Assembly: GCA_026225115.1 (NCBI GenBank)
Contig: JAMFSE010000071.1
Location: forward strand, 1 to 64,000
Direction of reading: 5' to 3'
Length of the DNA stretch: 64,000 bases
Source of the DNA: Rhodovastum atsumiense
GTDB lineage: Bacteria > Pseudomonadota > Alphaproteobacteria > Acetobacterales > Acetobacteraceae
The number at the start of each line of letters is the position of its first letter. Position 1 is the stretch's first letter. The position numbers and the translations under genes were made by a program. Of the stretch, positions 1 through 11,007 are shown one piece after another. The notes beneath the pieces are model-generated. The model did not search any database, was not told the origin of the DNA, and saw nothing but the letters and a program-made list of their open reading frames with translations.

Positions 1-59
1 GATTGCCGCTCCCGGCTTTGCCCCCACATCTAGCTGGGATCAAATGAAAGCAGGAAGAG

Positions 60-2180
60 ATGGCAACTCGGCGTTTACGGGAAGGTTTACCGCATCCAAT
101 AGGTGCCAGCTGGGATGGCAAAGGCGTCAATTTCGCTCTGTTCTCCGCCAACGCGACCAAGGTGGAGCTCTGCCTGTTCGACGCATCGGGCGCCACCGAA
201 ACCGACCAGATCACGCTGCCCGAATATACCGACCAGATTTTTCACGGCTGGGTCGAAGGGGTTACTCCCGGCACGCCCTATGGCTACCGCGTGCACGGGC
301 CCTACGCGCCCAAGGAGGGCCATCGCTTCAACCCCAACAAACTCCTGCTGGACCCCTACGCCCGCGCCCATACCGGCGAGCTGGTCTGGGACCCCGCCTG
401 CTACGGCTACACCATCGGCCATGCGGATGAGGACCTCAGTTTCGATGAACGCGACAGCGCCAAATTCATGCCGAAATGCGTCGTCGTCGACCCGGATTTC
501 GATTGGCAGGGCGAGCCGAACCGGCATCCGGTCCCCTGGGACCGCACCGTTTTCTACGAGACCCATGTGAAGGGTTTTACCCAGCTGCATCCGGCGGTGC
601 CGGAGGCGCTGCGCGGTACCTATGCTGGCCTTGGTCAGGCGGAGGTGATTAAACACATCAAAGACCTCGGCGTGACCTCGGTCGAGCTTCTGCCGATCCA
701 TAGTTTCATCAATGATGCGCATCTGCTCGAAAACAAGTTGACCAATTATTGGGGCTACAACACCATCGGCTTTTTTGCGCCAGACCCGCGCTATGCGGCC
801 GATCGCGCGAACAGCCTACGCGAGTTCAAGGAAATGGTGCATCGCTTCCACGATGCCGGGCTCGAGGTCATTTTGGACGTGGTCTACAACCACACCGCCG
901 AAGGCAATGAGCGCGGCGCCACATTATCGTTCAAAGGCATCGACAACGCCTCCTACTACCGGCTGATGCCCGACGAGCCGCGTTATTATATCAATGATAC
1001 CGGCACCGGAAACACGGTGAACCTCAGCCATCCCCGCGTCATTCAGATGGTGACCGACAGCCTGCGCTATTGGGTGTCCGAAACCCATGTCGACGGATTC
1101 CGGTTCGATCTCGGAACGATTTTGGCGCGCGAGCCCAACGGCTTCGACAATCAGAGCGGCTTCCTGAAGGCCTGTTCCCAGGATCCGCTGCTCAGCAGCG
1201 TCAAGCTGGTGGCCGAGCCCTGGGATTGCGGACCCGGCGGCTATCAGGTCGGCGGTTTCCCGCCGGGCTGGGCCGAGTGGAATGACAAATATCGTGACGA
1301 GACCAGGGAGTTCTGGAAGGCCGGCGTCGGTGCCGCAACCATGGCCTCGCGCATGTCCGCATCGGCGGATCTGTTCAACCGTCAGGGGCGGCGCCCCTGG
1401 GCCTGCGTGAATTTCGTCACGGCGCATGATGGTTTCACCTTGAATGACTGGGCAAGCTACGACGGCAAGCATAACGAGGCGAATAACGAAGACAATAAAG
1501 ACGGCAGCTCGGACAACCATTCCTGGAATTGCGGTGTCGAAGGCGACACCGACGATCCTGAAATCAACGAGCTTCGCGCCCGTCAGATCCGAAACATGCT
1601 GGCGACCCTGCTGCTGAGCCAGGGCACGCCGATGCTGCTGGCCGGCGACGAATTCGGCCGCACCCAGGGCGGCAACAACAATGCCTAGTGCCAGGACAGC
1701 CCGATCAGCTGGGTGAACTGGGACATCAAGGAAAAGGGCGACGAGCTGATCCGGTTCGTTACCAAACTGACCAAGCTCCGGCGTGACTTTCCGATCCTGC
1801 GCCGCAATCGCTTCCTCACCGGCACGGAGGATACGGAACTCAACATTCGTGACGTCACCTGGATCAATGCCAACGGCAATCAGATGAACGACGAGGAATG
1901 GGCGGATGAGGGCATGCATTGTTTCGGCATGATGATCGACGGCCGCGCCCAGGCAACCGGCATCAAACAGCGCGGTTCAGATGTGACCGTGCTGTTGATC
2001 CTGAACGCGCATTACGATTTGGTGCAATGTACGCTACCGGACGCCGCCGACGCAAGCGGCTGGAAACTGCTGTTTGACACCAATATCCCGGATGCCGAAA
2101 AACCGGAACAGTTTTCGGTCGGCGCCACCTATGATGTTACCTGCCGGTCGTTCGTTGCGTTCGAACTAAAGACGGCTTAG
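60..2180 (+). pseudogene. glgX: Glycogen debranching enzyme GlgX, interrupted by an in-frame TAG
   Basis: GlgX is a GH13 isoamylase-type enzyme that hydrolyses alpha-1,6 branches of limit-dextrinised glycogen in the cytoplasm. The reading frame shows an N-terminal CBM48-like region followed by the GH13 motifs: DVVYNH near residue 271, GFRFDL with the nucleophile Asp near 349, AEPWD with the acid/base Glu near 386, and TAHDG near 457. At 1686-1688 the frame reads NNNA-TAG-CQD where the family has Tyr (NNNAYCQDN). The same frame continues without a gap through ISWVNW to a normal end at 2180, giving 706 sense positions, the usual GlgX length. The start follows AGGAAGAG. A 542-residue product would lose the end of the barrel and the C-terminal domain, so it is probably inactive unless the TAG is a base error. 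Confidence 0.9.
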
Positions 2181-2187
2181 TCCCTTC

Positions 2188-2266
2188 GTCATTGCGAGCG
2201 AAGCGAAGCAATCCATCTTTTTCTATCAGTAAAAGATGGATTGCTTCGGCGTCGCCTCGCAATGAC
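2188..2266. terminator. Long imperfect palindrome between convergent glgX and katG
   Basis: The left arm begins GTCATTGCGAGCGAAGCG and runs to ATCTTTT near 2222; the right arm begins AAAAGATGGATTGCTTCG at 2231 and ends CGCAATGAC. The arms pair over roughly 30 bp with a few mismatches around a short loop. It lies between the stop codons of two convergent genes and would fold on either transcript, so a bidirectional terminator is a fair guess. CATTGCGAGCG and GCGAAGCAA recur at 58530-58600, so this belongs to a dispersed palindromic family. Confidence 0.75.
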
Positions 2267-2275
2267 CGAGGCTGT

Positions 2276-4586
<2,311 letters not shown>

Positions 4587-4595
4587 TATAACAGG

Positions 4596-5519
4596 ATGAT
4601 GCAAAAATCCCTGGCCGGCCTCTCCCTGCGGGATCTGGAATATGTCGAGGCCGTGGCCGAGTTGGGCCATTTCGGGCGGGCGGCGGAGCGCTGCGGGGTC
4701 AGCCAGCCCGCACTCTCCGAACAGATCCGGAAACTGGAAGCCCATCTCGGCGTGCCGTTTTTCGAGCGCACGCGAAGGCAGGTGGCAGTAACGCCCGAAG
4801 GTGCGGTGCTGCTCATCCAGGTAGAGCGCGTTCTAACCGAAGCCAGGCATTTCATGGCCATGAGCGGCCAGGGTGGCCGCGGCCTTGCAGGCCCCTTGCA
4901 CCTCGGCGCCATCGAGACCCTCGGGCCTTATTACCTGCCCCAGCTGTTACTTCTGATGCGCGATAAAATGCCGGATATTTCGCTGCGCCTGACGGAAGGC
5001 CGCACCGCGGTGCTGGTCGAACGGCTGCGCCACGGCATGCTGGACGTCGTGCTCATGGTGCCGACACCGGAAATGCCGGGCCTGGCGTCCGCGGATTTGT
5101 TTTTCGAGCCCTTCATCCTGGCGACGCCCAAGGACCACCCGCTGGCGGTACTATCCCTGATCGCACTGGAAAACCTGCCGATCGAGGACCTGCTCCTGCT
5201 GGAGGAAGGCCACTGCCTGCGCGACCACGCCCTTGCCCTGTGCACCAAAGCGCCATCGGCCACCCGCCATGCCACCAGCCTGGAGACCCTGTGGCATATG
5301 ATCGCCGCCGGCGAAGGCTACTCCTTGCTGCCAGGCCTCGCCATCGCCGCGCGGCCGGAAATCAACGCGCTCGTGCAATGCCGGAAAATGCTGGAATCCA
5401 ATGCCGGCCGCCAGATCGCATTGGTATGGCGCACCAGCGACCCGCGGGAGAAGCAATTCCGCCAGCTGGCCGAGCTGCTCCGCGCCAACGCCCCGGCAGC
5501 GGTCGTTACTCGGCGATAG
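4596..5519 (+). CDS. oxyR: Peroxide-sensing LysR-family regulator OxyR
   Basis: A LysR-type activator of the peroxide response. The N-terminal winged helix-turn-helix reads LRDLEYVEAVAELGHFGRAA with SQPALSEQI, followed by the effector domain. The two redox cysteines of OxyR are recognisable in GHCLRDHALALC, at residues 207 and 216 counted from 4596; the nine-residue spacing matches the E. coli pair that forms the sensing disulfide. An ATG at 4545 would add 17 residues lying over the OxyR-like box, so 4596 (or 4599) is preferred. It is divergent from katG. Its 3' end overlaps the convergent NCS2 permease gene by 14 bases. It ends with TAG. Confidence 0.93.
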   Translation: MMQKSLAGLSLRDLEYVEAVAELGHFGRAAERCGVSQPALSEQIRKLEAHLGVPFFERTRRQVAVTPEGAVLLIQVERVLTEARHFMAMSGQGGRGLAGPLHLGAIETLGPYYLPQLLLLMRDKMPDISLRLTEGRTAVLVERLRHGMLDVVLMVPTPEMPGLASADLFFEPFILATPKDHPLAVLSLIALENLPIEDLLLLEEGHCLRDHALALCTKAPSATRHATSLETLWHMIAAGEGYSLLPGLAIAARPEINALVQCRKMLESNAGRQIALVWRTSDPREKQFRQLAELLRANAPAAVVTRR

Positions 5520-7092
5520 CCTCGGTCGGGGTTATGTCGGCGGCTTCGATGGGCGGGCTGGCGCTGTATTTCAGCGGTCCCTTGGCAAAGGCCAGGCAGG
5601 TAACCGCCAGCACCGCATAGCCGAGCGCCACGGGCGCCGAATTGGCAAATGCCAGCTGCGTGCCGTTGATGAAACCGAAGAAGGCCAGCACCGCGCCGAT
5701 GGCCGCATAGATGGCGGCTTTCGGAAAATCGCGGTCGATGATGAACACCGCGATCGCGCCCAAGATCATTCCCGCCAGCGTGGCGCCGCCGCCGAACAAT
5801 TCCATGCCGCGATAGATCACGCCCTCGCCGGCAAGCTTGTCGAACCCGACCGCCTGCGCATTGGTGCCCGCCGCGGCCAGAGCCGCATCCACCTGCCCCT
5901 GAGCCCAATTGGCAATATTCGGCAGCAGCGCGAGAATAACCGCCGGGGCATGGCGCATCGGCGTCGCCTCAAAAGCCTGAGCGCCGATGACGAGACCGAT
6001 ATAGAGCAGGATCGGCAGGATCGCGACCAGCGGCACCACCGCCAGCAGCAGCGCCGTGACGCCGAAGAAACAGACGGCCGAGATGACGACGCCGGTTAAC
6101 AGCGAATAGCCGATGCGTCCGCCAACCGCCTTCCAGCCGGGATGCCCGATATATACGGCCGGCGGAAACGGGCTGCCGAGGACAGAGCCCAGCATCGCGC
6201 CGATGCCGTCGGCCAGCAGGATCTTGCGCAGATCATAGCTGTCACCGGCGGCCGACGCGCTCTCCACATTGTTCATACCCTCGGTGAAATTATAAATGCC
6301 GAGCGGGATCGCGGTCACCAGCAGCGGTCCGATATGCTGCAGCCCGACCAGGAAATGGCCGGAGGGCATCGGGATATGCAGGCCGAAAGCAGAAAAAGCG
6401 GCGCTGACGGCGGCCGGATCCATAATCGGCGCCAGGCCGGAGAACTCCCCGATCCAGGCCAGAATGGTGCCGAGCACGACCGCGGCAAGGCCGCCCGGAA
6501 TGCCGAACGGCAGCCGCACCTGGCTCAGCCAGCTGATCATGATGATGCCGAATGAGAAAAACCCTAGCCAGGGCACCTGGAAAAACTGAAACGCAGGCCG
6601 CAAGGAAATGAAGGCGATCGAAATACCGGCAAGCGCGCCCAGCATGGCGGCGCGCGGCGTGTATTTGCGCACCGTCGGCCCGACGAACGCGCCCAGCGTG
6701 ACGATGATGCCGATGATAAAAGCCCAGGCGAGGCCGGCATCCCAGGCGGCGATGGGATCATGAGTTTTCAGATAGGTCGGCAGCATGATGACGAAGACGA
6801 CCAGAAACATATGCGGAACGCTGGGCCCGTAGGGCATCGCGGTCACATCCGTGCGGCCGGATTTTTTGGCAAGCTGGTAGGCGAGATAAGCGTAGAACAA
6901 ATTGCCGAGCGGCAGCGCCACGCCAAGCGCCGGCAAAATCCGCCCGAACACCACGCTGCCGGGAATATGCACGACGCCGAGACAAAGCCCGGTGAGGACA
7001 ATGACGTTCAGCAGCACATTGGTGAAGAGCCCAAAAAATCCGTTCCAATCGCCCGCCACCCAGAAAGACGGCTTGCTCAGACTTGCGCTCAT
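5506..7092 (-). CDS. NCS2-family nucleobase (xanthine/uracil-type) permease
   Basis: A 528-residue integral membrane protein with about 12-14 hydrophobic segments and NCS2 features (TDVTAMPYGPSVPHM in the N-terminal half, IPLGIYNFTEGMNN in the middle). The family imports purines or pyrimidines by cation symport. The ATG at 7092 overlaps the stop of the upstream amidase gene as ATGA and has AGGGG before it, so the two are translationally coupled. It is the last gene of an operon containing a BMP-type ABC importer and lies near an 8-oxoguanine deaminase, so an oxidised purine, xanthine or urate is a likely substrate. The exact substrate cannot be read from the sequence. Confidence 0.85.
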   Translation of the reverse strand: MSASLSKPSFWVAGDWNGFFGLFTNVLLNVIVLTGLCLGVVHIPGSVVFGRILPALGVALPLGNLFYAYLAYQLAKKSGRTDVTAMPYGPSVPHMFLVVFVIMLPTYLKTHDPIAAWDAGLAWAFIIGIIVTLGAFVGPTVRKYTPRAAMLGALAGISIAFISLRPAFQFFQVPWLGFFSFGIIMISWLSQVRLPFGIPGGLAAVVLGTILAWIGEFSGLAPIMDPAAVSAAFSAFGLHIPMPSGHFLVGLQHIGPLLVTAIPLGIYNFTEGMNNVESASAAGDSYDLRKILLADGIGAMLGSVLGSPFPPAVYIGHPGWKAVGGRIGYSLLTGVVISAVCFFGVTALLLAVVPLVAILPILLYIGLVIGAQAFEATPMRHAPAVILALLPNIANWAQGQVDAALAAAGTNAQAVGFDKLAGEGVIYRGMELFGGGATLAGMILGAIAVFIIDRDFPKAAIYAAIGAVLAFFGFINGTQLAFANSAPVALGYAVLAVTCLAFAKGPLKYSASPPIEAADITPTEAIAE

Positions 7093-7775
7093 GAATTTAT
7101 TCCCCTGTAGGTCGAAATCGCCGTCACCACATCCCGGCTGGGCGCCACCCAGCCGAAAATACCGTCCTGCGCACAGGCCATCTCGAGCGCCATGCGATGG
7201 AATTCCGGAAAATACGACGCCGTGCCGTCCGACAGCAGCAGGCATTCGAAGCCGCGGTCATTGGCTTCGCGCATCGTCGTGTGCACGCAGACTTCGGTGG
7301 TGACACCGGCCAGGATCAGCTGCGTGATGCCGCGCTGCCGCAGGATCGTCTCCAGATCGGTTGCGTAGAACGCGCCCTTGCCCGGCTTGTCGATCACCGG
7401 CTCGCCAGCGACCGGCGCCAGCTCCGGGATAATGTCATGGCCGGCCTCGCCGCGCACCAGAATGCGGCCCATCGGCCCATCATCGCCGATACGCGTATCG
7501 CCGCGCCCGCGCCGGTGCTTCGCACCCGGCAGATCGCTCAGGTCCGGCCGATGGCCTTCACGGGTATGAATGACCAGCATGCCGGCGGCGCGGCAGGAAT
7601 CCAGCACCGCGCTGATCGGCGCAATGGCGCTCGCCAGCAATGAGACGTCATTTCCCAAAGCGGCGCCAAAACCGCCGGGTTCCATAAAATCACGCTGCAT
7701 GTCGATGATCACGAACGCTGCATTCGCGGGATCGAACGGAAAATCATAGGGGCGGGCTGGAACTGGAACGACCAT
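7089..7775 (-). CDS. Isochorismatase-fold amidohydrolase, biuret/triuret hydrolase-like
   Basis: A 228-residue cysteine hydrolase. The catalytic triad is visible: Asp25 (VIIDMQRDF), Lys133 (DKPGKGAF) and Cys163 (VTTEVCVHTTMREANDRG). The stretch HTREGHRPDLSDLP, the IIPEL segment and the IDKPGKG context are those I remember from biuret hydrolase (BiuH) of Rhizobium, and fit much better than nicotinamidase or true isochorismatase. Biuret hydrolase gives urea-1-carboxylate and ammonia; related enzymes act on triuret, a product of oxidative urate breakdown. The gene is coupled by ATGA to the NCS2 permease and follows the binding-protein gene. The specificity is inference. Confidence 0.75.
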   Translation of the reverse strand: MVVPVPARPYDFPFDPANAAFVIIDMQRDFMEPGGFGAALGNDVSLLASAIAPISAVLDSCRAAGMLVIHTREGHRPDLSDLPGAKHRRGRGDTRIGDDGPMGRILVRGEAGHDIIPELAPVAGEPVIDKPGKGAFYATDLETILRQRGITQLILAGVTTEVCVHTTMREANDRGFECLLLSDGTASYFPEFHRMALEMACAQDGIFGWVAPSRDVVTAISTYRGINS

Positions 7776-7813
7776 GCAATGCTTCCCTGGCGATTCGTTT
7801 CAAAAGCATAACC

Positions 7814-7842
7814 CGGCATCCCGGCAAAAAGCCAGGATGCCG
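7814..7842. terminator. Stem-loop between the binding-protein and amidase genes
   Basis: CGGCATCC (7814-7821) pairs with GGATGCCG (7835-7842), and an inner GGC/GCC closes on a loop of five A. It lies just after the binding-protein gene inside the operon. It could reduce downstream transcription or protect the upstream mRNA 3' end, which would raise the binding protein over the permeases. There is no immediate U tract. Confidence 0.6.
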
Positions 7843-7861
7843 AGCCGTTAAAGTTGATTTT

Positions 7862-8947
7862 TTAGCTGAGCTTGCCTTCAATTCCCGCAACCAGCGTCTG
7901 GATGCCAGCGAGCGTGCCGTCATCCATGGTCTGCCCGGCGGGCAGGAACACCTTGCCGGTCTGGTCGGTCAACGGTCCGACAAAAATCTTATTCTTGCCG
8001 GAAGAGATATCCGCAACGGTGCTGGTGGCAAGTGCTGCCACATCCGGCGGCATGTTCAAAAACGGCGCCATTTTCAGCATACCGACTTCAAAGCCGCCCC
8101 AGGTATCGATGCTGGTCCAGTTTTTCGCCAGCACCGCCTTCATCCGCTGGGTATAATACCCGCCCCATTCATTGACGTCGGCGGTCAGCTGCGTATGCGG
8201 CGCGAAGCTGATCATATCCGTCGATTCGCCAAATGCCTTGATGCCGCGGGACGCCGCCACCTGCAGCGGCGCCGGACTATCGGTGTGCTGGGTCAGAATA
8301 TCGCATCCCTGGTCGAGCAGCACTTTCGCCGCATCGCCTTCCTTGCCGGGATCGTACCAGCTATCGATCATCACGAATTTTAGTTTTGCTTTCGGGTTGA
8401 TGCTCTGCATGCCGAGCAGAAACGCATCCATCCCCTGCACCACTTCCGGCACTGGCACCGAACCGACGTAACCCGCGAGCCCGGCCTTGGATAATTTGCC
8501 GGCGATCACCCCCTGCACGTAGCGGCCCTGATAGAAACGGATGTCGTAGGTCGCGAGGTTGGGCGCGCGCTTATAGCCGGTGCAATGCTCGAACTTGACG
8601 GCCGGGTATTTCCCAGCAACCCGCACCATATAATCCATATAGCCGAAGGACGTGCCGAAAATCAGATCATGGCCGGAAGACGCCAGGCTCTCGAACACGG
8701 CCTGGCATTCCGGCGCCTCCGGCACGTTCTCGACATAGCTGGTCACGACCTCGCTGCCCAACGCCGTCTGCGCCAGCTTGCGGCCGACGTCGTGCTGGTA
8801 GGTCCAGCCGAAATCGCCGACCGGGCCGAGATAGACGAAACCGACCTTCAGCGGCGCATCCGCGCGCGTGGCCCGCATGATGCCGGGAGCCGCCAGCGCG
8901 GACGCACCCAGCAATGCGGTAAAGCCGCGACGTTTGATGGTTGTCAT
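7862..8947 (-). CDS. BMP-family ABC transporter substrate-binding protein
   Basis: A 361-residue periplasmic binding protein of the basic-membrane-protein (BmpA/Med) family, which serves nucleoside and purine-type ABC importers. It starts with a Tat-like signal (KRRGFTALLGASALAAPGIM), then VGFVYLGPVGDFGWTYQHDVGR, FGTSFGYMDYM and GKLSKAGLAGYVGSVPVPEVVQGMDAF, which are typical of the family. AGGAG lies before the ATG. It is downstream of the two permease genes and the ATPase gene in the same direction. The ligand is unknown; purines or oxidised purines are suggested by the neighbours. Confidence 0.9.
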   Translation of the reverse strand: MTTIKRRGFTALLGASALAAPGIMRATRADAPLKVGFVYLGPVGDFGWTYQHDVGRKLAQTALGSEVVTSYVENVPEAPECQAVFESLASSGHDLIFGTSFGYMDYMVRVAGKYPAVKFEHCTGYKRAPNLATYDIRFYQGRYVQGVIAGKLSKAGLAGYVGSVPVPEVVQGMDAFLLGMQSINPKAKLKFVMIDSWYDPGKEGDAAKVLLDQGCDILTQHTDSPAPLQVAASRGIKAFGESTDMISFAPHTQLTADVNEWGGYYTQRMKAVLAKNWTSIDTWGGFEVGMLKMAPFLNMPPDVAALATSTVADISSGKNKIFVGPLTDQTGKVFLPAGQTMDDGTLAGIQTLVAGIEGKLS

Positions 8948-8992
8948 GCAAAACTCCTGCTTCGTTGTTGTTTAAAATTAATTTCCAAAGTT

Positions 8993-9919
8993 TCAGGCCA
9001 CGGCGTGAAAATACTTGCCGAGGCAGGCCGGCTGATTGAGCCGGATCCGCCGGCTGTCGCGCGAGATCAGCACCAGCACCACCACCGTGCCGACATAGGG
9101 CAGCGCCGAGATCAGCGGTGATGGGATCGGCACGCCAAGCCCCTGCAAAAACAGCGACAGATAGGTGATGCCGCCGAAAAGATAGGCGCCGGCCAGCAGC
9201 CAGAGCGGCCGCCACGCTGCGAACACCACCAAGGCGAGTGCGATCCAGCCGCGCCCGGCCGCCAGATCCTGCGACCAGAGCGGCGAGTAAAAAAGCGAGA
9301 GATAAGCCCCCGCAATACCGGCCATGGCGCCACCGAACGCGACCGCGCCGTAGCGGATCGGAATCACCGGATAGCCCATGGCATGCGCCGCATCATGGCT
9401 GTCGCCGACCGCGCGCAGGATCAGCCCGGCATGGGTTTTGCGCAGAAACCACGCAATCCCCCCGAGCATGATGAAGGAGAAATAAATCAGGATATTCTGA
9501 TCGAATAATATCGGCCCAAGAAACGGTATTTCTGCCAGGCCCGGAATCGCGATCTTGCCCAGCACCGGTGCGGCGATGCCGACGTAATTCGCCCCCAGCA
9601 GGGCCGCGAACCCATGTCCGAAAATCGTCAGCGCCAGGCCGGTTGCAATCTGATTGGCGAAGAAACTCAGCGTCAGCACGGCAAACACCATGGAAATCAG
9701 CATGCCTGCCCCCGCTGCCACCAGCACGCCGACATAGGCATTGCCGGTGGCATGCGCGGTCGCAAATCCGGCAATGGCGCCAATCAGCATCATGCCCTCA
9801 ACCCCAAGGTTCAACACGCCGGAACGCTCGGTGACCAGTTCGCCGGACGCCGCCAGCAACAGCGGCGTGGAGGCGGCGATGATGCTGATAATAAAGTTTG
9901 AGACCTCGACCATACTCAT
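8993..9919 (-). CDS. ABC transporter permease, BMP/nucleoside-type (second permease)
   Basis: A 308-residue inner-membrane permease with about eight to ten hydrophobic helices. GELVTERSGVLNLGVEGMML and the GRGWIALALVVFAAW segment are typical of the branched-chain/BMP permease family. The ATG at 9919 overlaps the stop of the previous permease as ATGA. A longer open frame reaching 10504 is only read-through antisense to coding logic of the neighbouring permease and is not used. It pairs with the permease at 9916-11007 to form the membrane channel. Confidence 0.9.
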   Translation of the reverse strand: MSMVEVSNFIISIIAASTPLLLAASGELVTERSGVLNLGVEGMMLIGAIAGFATAHATGNAYVGVLVAAGAGMLISMVFAVLTLSFFANQIATGLALTIFGHGFAALLGANYVGIAAPVLGKIAIPGLAEIPFLGPILFDQNILIYFSFIMLGGIAWFLRKTHAGLILRAVGDSHDAAHAMGYPVIPIRYGAVAFGGAMAGIAGAYLSLFYSPLWSQDLAAGRGWIALALVVFAAWRPLWLLAGAYLFGGITYLSLFLQGLGVPIPSPLISALPYVGTVVVLVLISRDSRRIRLNQPACLGKYFHAVA

Positions 9920-11007
9920 TTGACGGACTCCGCGAGGACCATGGGCGCGGGTGCTCTCACCCGCTTGAACCGATGCAAAATCAAAACATCCGCACCCAGC
10001 AGGTAGAACAGCAGCACGCCCTGAAATATCCCGGTGATCGCGTTCGGCAGATGCAGGTTGATCTGCGCCGCATCGCCGCCGAGATAGGAGAGCGCCAGCA
10101 GCAGCCCCGCGAAAATCACCCCGATCGGATGCAGCCGGCCGAGAAAGGCGACAATGACGGCGGTGAACCCGTAGCCCGGGGTGATTTCCGTCGTCAGCTG
10201 GCCGATCGGCCCGGTGACCTCGATAATGCCGGCCAGGCCCGAAAGCCCCCCGCTCACCAGCAGCGCGATCCAGGTCAGCTTGGCATTGCTGAACCCGGCG
10301 AAGCGGGCGGCGCGCGGCGCCTGCCCAACCACCCGCAGCTGAAACCCCAGCACCGAGCGTTCCATGACCTGCCAGAGAATAATCGCGATGACCGGCGCCA
10401 GAACGCAGCCGAGATGGATCGATGTCGTGCCGAAATCCGGCGTCGTGGCGCCGGCGCTGAACATCGCCGATTGCGGAAAGCCATACCCCATCGGGTCGCG
10501 CCAAGGCCCCGTCACCAGCCAGGTCAGGACCAGCTGCGCGATATAGACCAGCATCAGGCTGGTCAGAATTTCATTGGCGTTGAATTTCAGTTTGAGAAAC
10601 GCGACGATGCCGGCCCAGAACATGCCGCCCAGCACGCCGGCAACCAGCACAATCGGGTAGAACCACCAGAACGCCGCATTCGGAAAAAACAGCGCGAGCC
10701 CGCCGCCCGCAATCGCGCCCAAGGTAAACTGCCCATCGCCGCCGATGTTCCAGACATTGGCCCGGTAGCAGAACGAAAGCCCGACCGCGATCATGATCAG
10801 CGGCGCCGCCCGCACCGCCAGCGAGGCAAGGCCGGAGACGGTCAACAAAGGCGAGATCAGAAAAGTCTCAATGGCGGTCAGCGGCGGCGTGCCCAATATC
10901 GCAAACAGCACGCCCATGGTGACGATGGTGAGAACAACTGCCAGTACCGGCGAGGCATAGCTCCATAGCTGCGAGCGCTCGCCGCGGGGCTCAAGCCGGT
11001 AGGGCAT
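9916..11007 (-). CDS. ABC transporter permease, BMP/nucleoside-type (first permease)
   Basis: A 363-residue polytopic permease of the same family (NVWNIGGDGQFTLGAIAGGG and FNANEILTSLMLVYIAQ are typical). The ATG at 11007 is chosen because GGAGG lies six bases upstream; a start at 11025 would add six residues. Its start lies inside the end of the ATPase gene and its end overlaps the next permease by four bases, so ATPase, both permeases and probably the binding protein are expressed together. Confidence 0.9.
   Translation of the reverse strand: MPYRLEPRGERSQLWSYASPVLAVVLTIVTMGVLFAILGTPPLTAIETFLISPLLTVSGLASLAVRAAPLIMIAVGLSFCYRANVWNIGGDGQFTLGAIAGGGLALFFPNAAFWWFYPIVLVAGVLGGMFWAGIVAFLKLKFNANEILTSLMLVYIAQLVLTWLVTGPWRDPMGYGFPQSAMFSAGATTPDFGTTSIHLGCVLAPVIAIILWQVMERSVLGFQLRVVGQAPRAARFAGFSNAKLTWIALLVSGGLSGLAGIIEVTGPIGQLTTEITPGYGFTAVIVAFLGRLHPIGVIFAGLLLALSYLGGDAAQINLHLPNAITGIFQGVLLFYLLGADVLILHRFKRVRAPAPMVLAESVK

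Noticed and set aside
7089-7775. Nicotinamidase or true isochorismatase
   Set aside because: The catalytic triad is shared, but HTREGHRPDLSDLP and the surrounding pattern fit the biuret-hydrolase branch much better.
8993-10504. A 503-residue fused permease
   Set aside because: The part upstream of 9919 is a shadow frame of the neighbouring permease gene; the ATGA junction at 9916-9919 gives a natural start.
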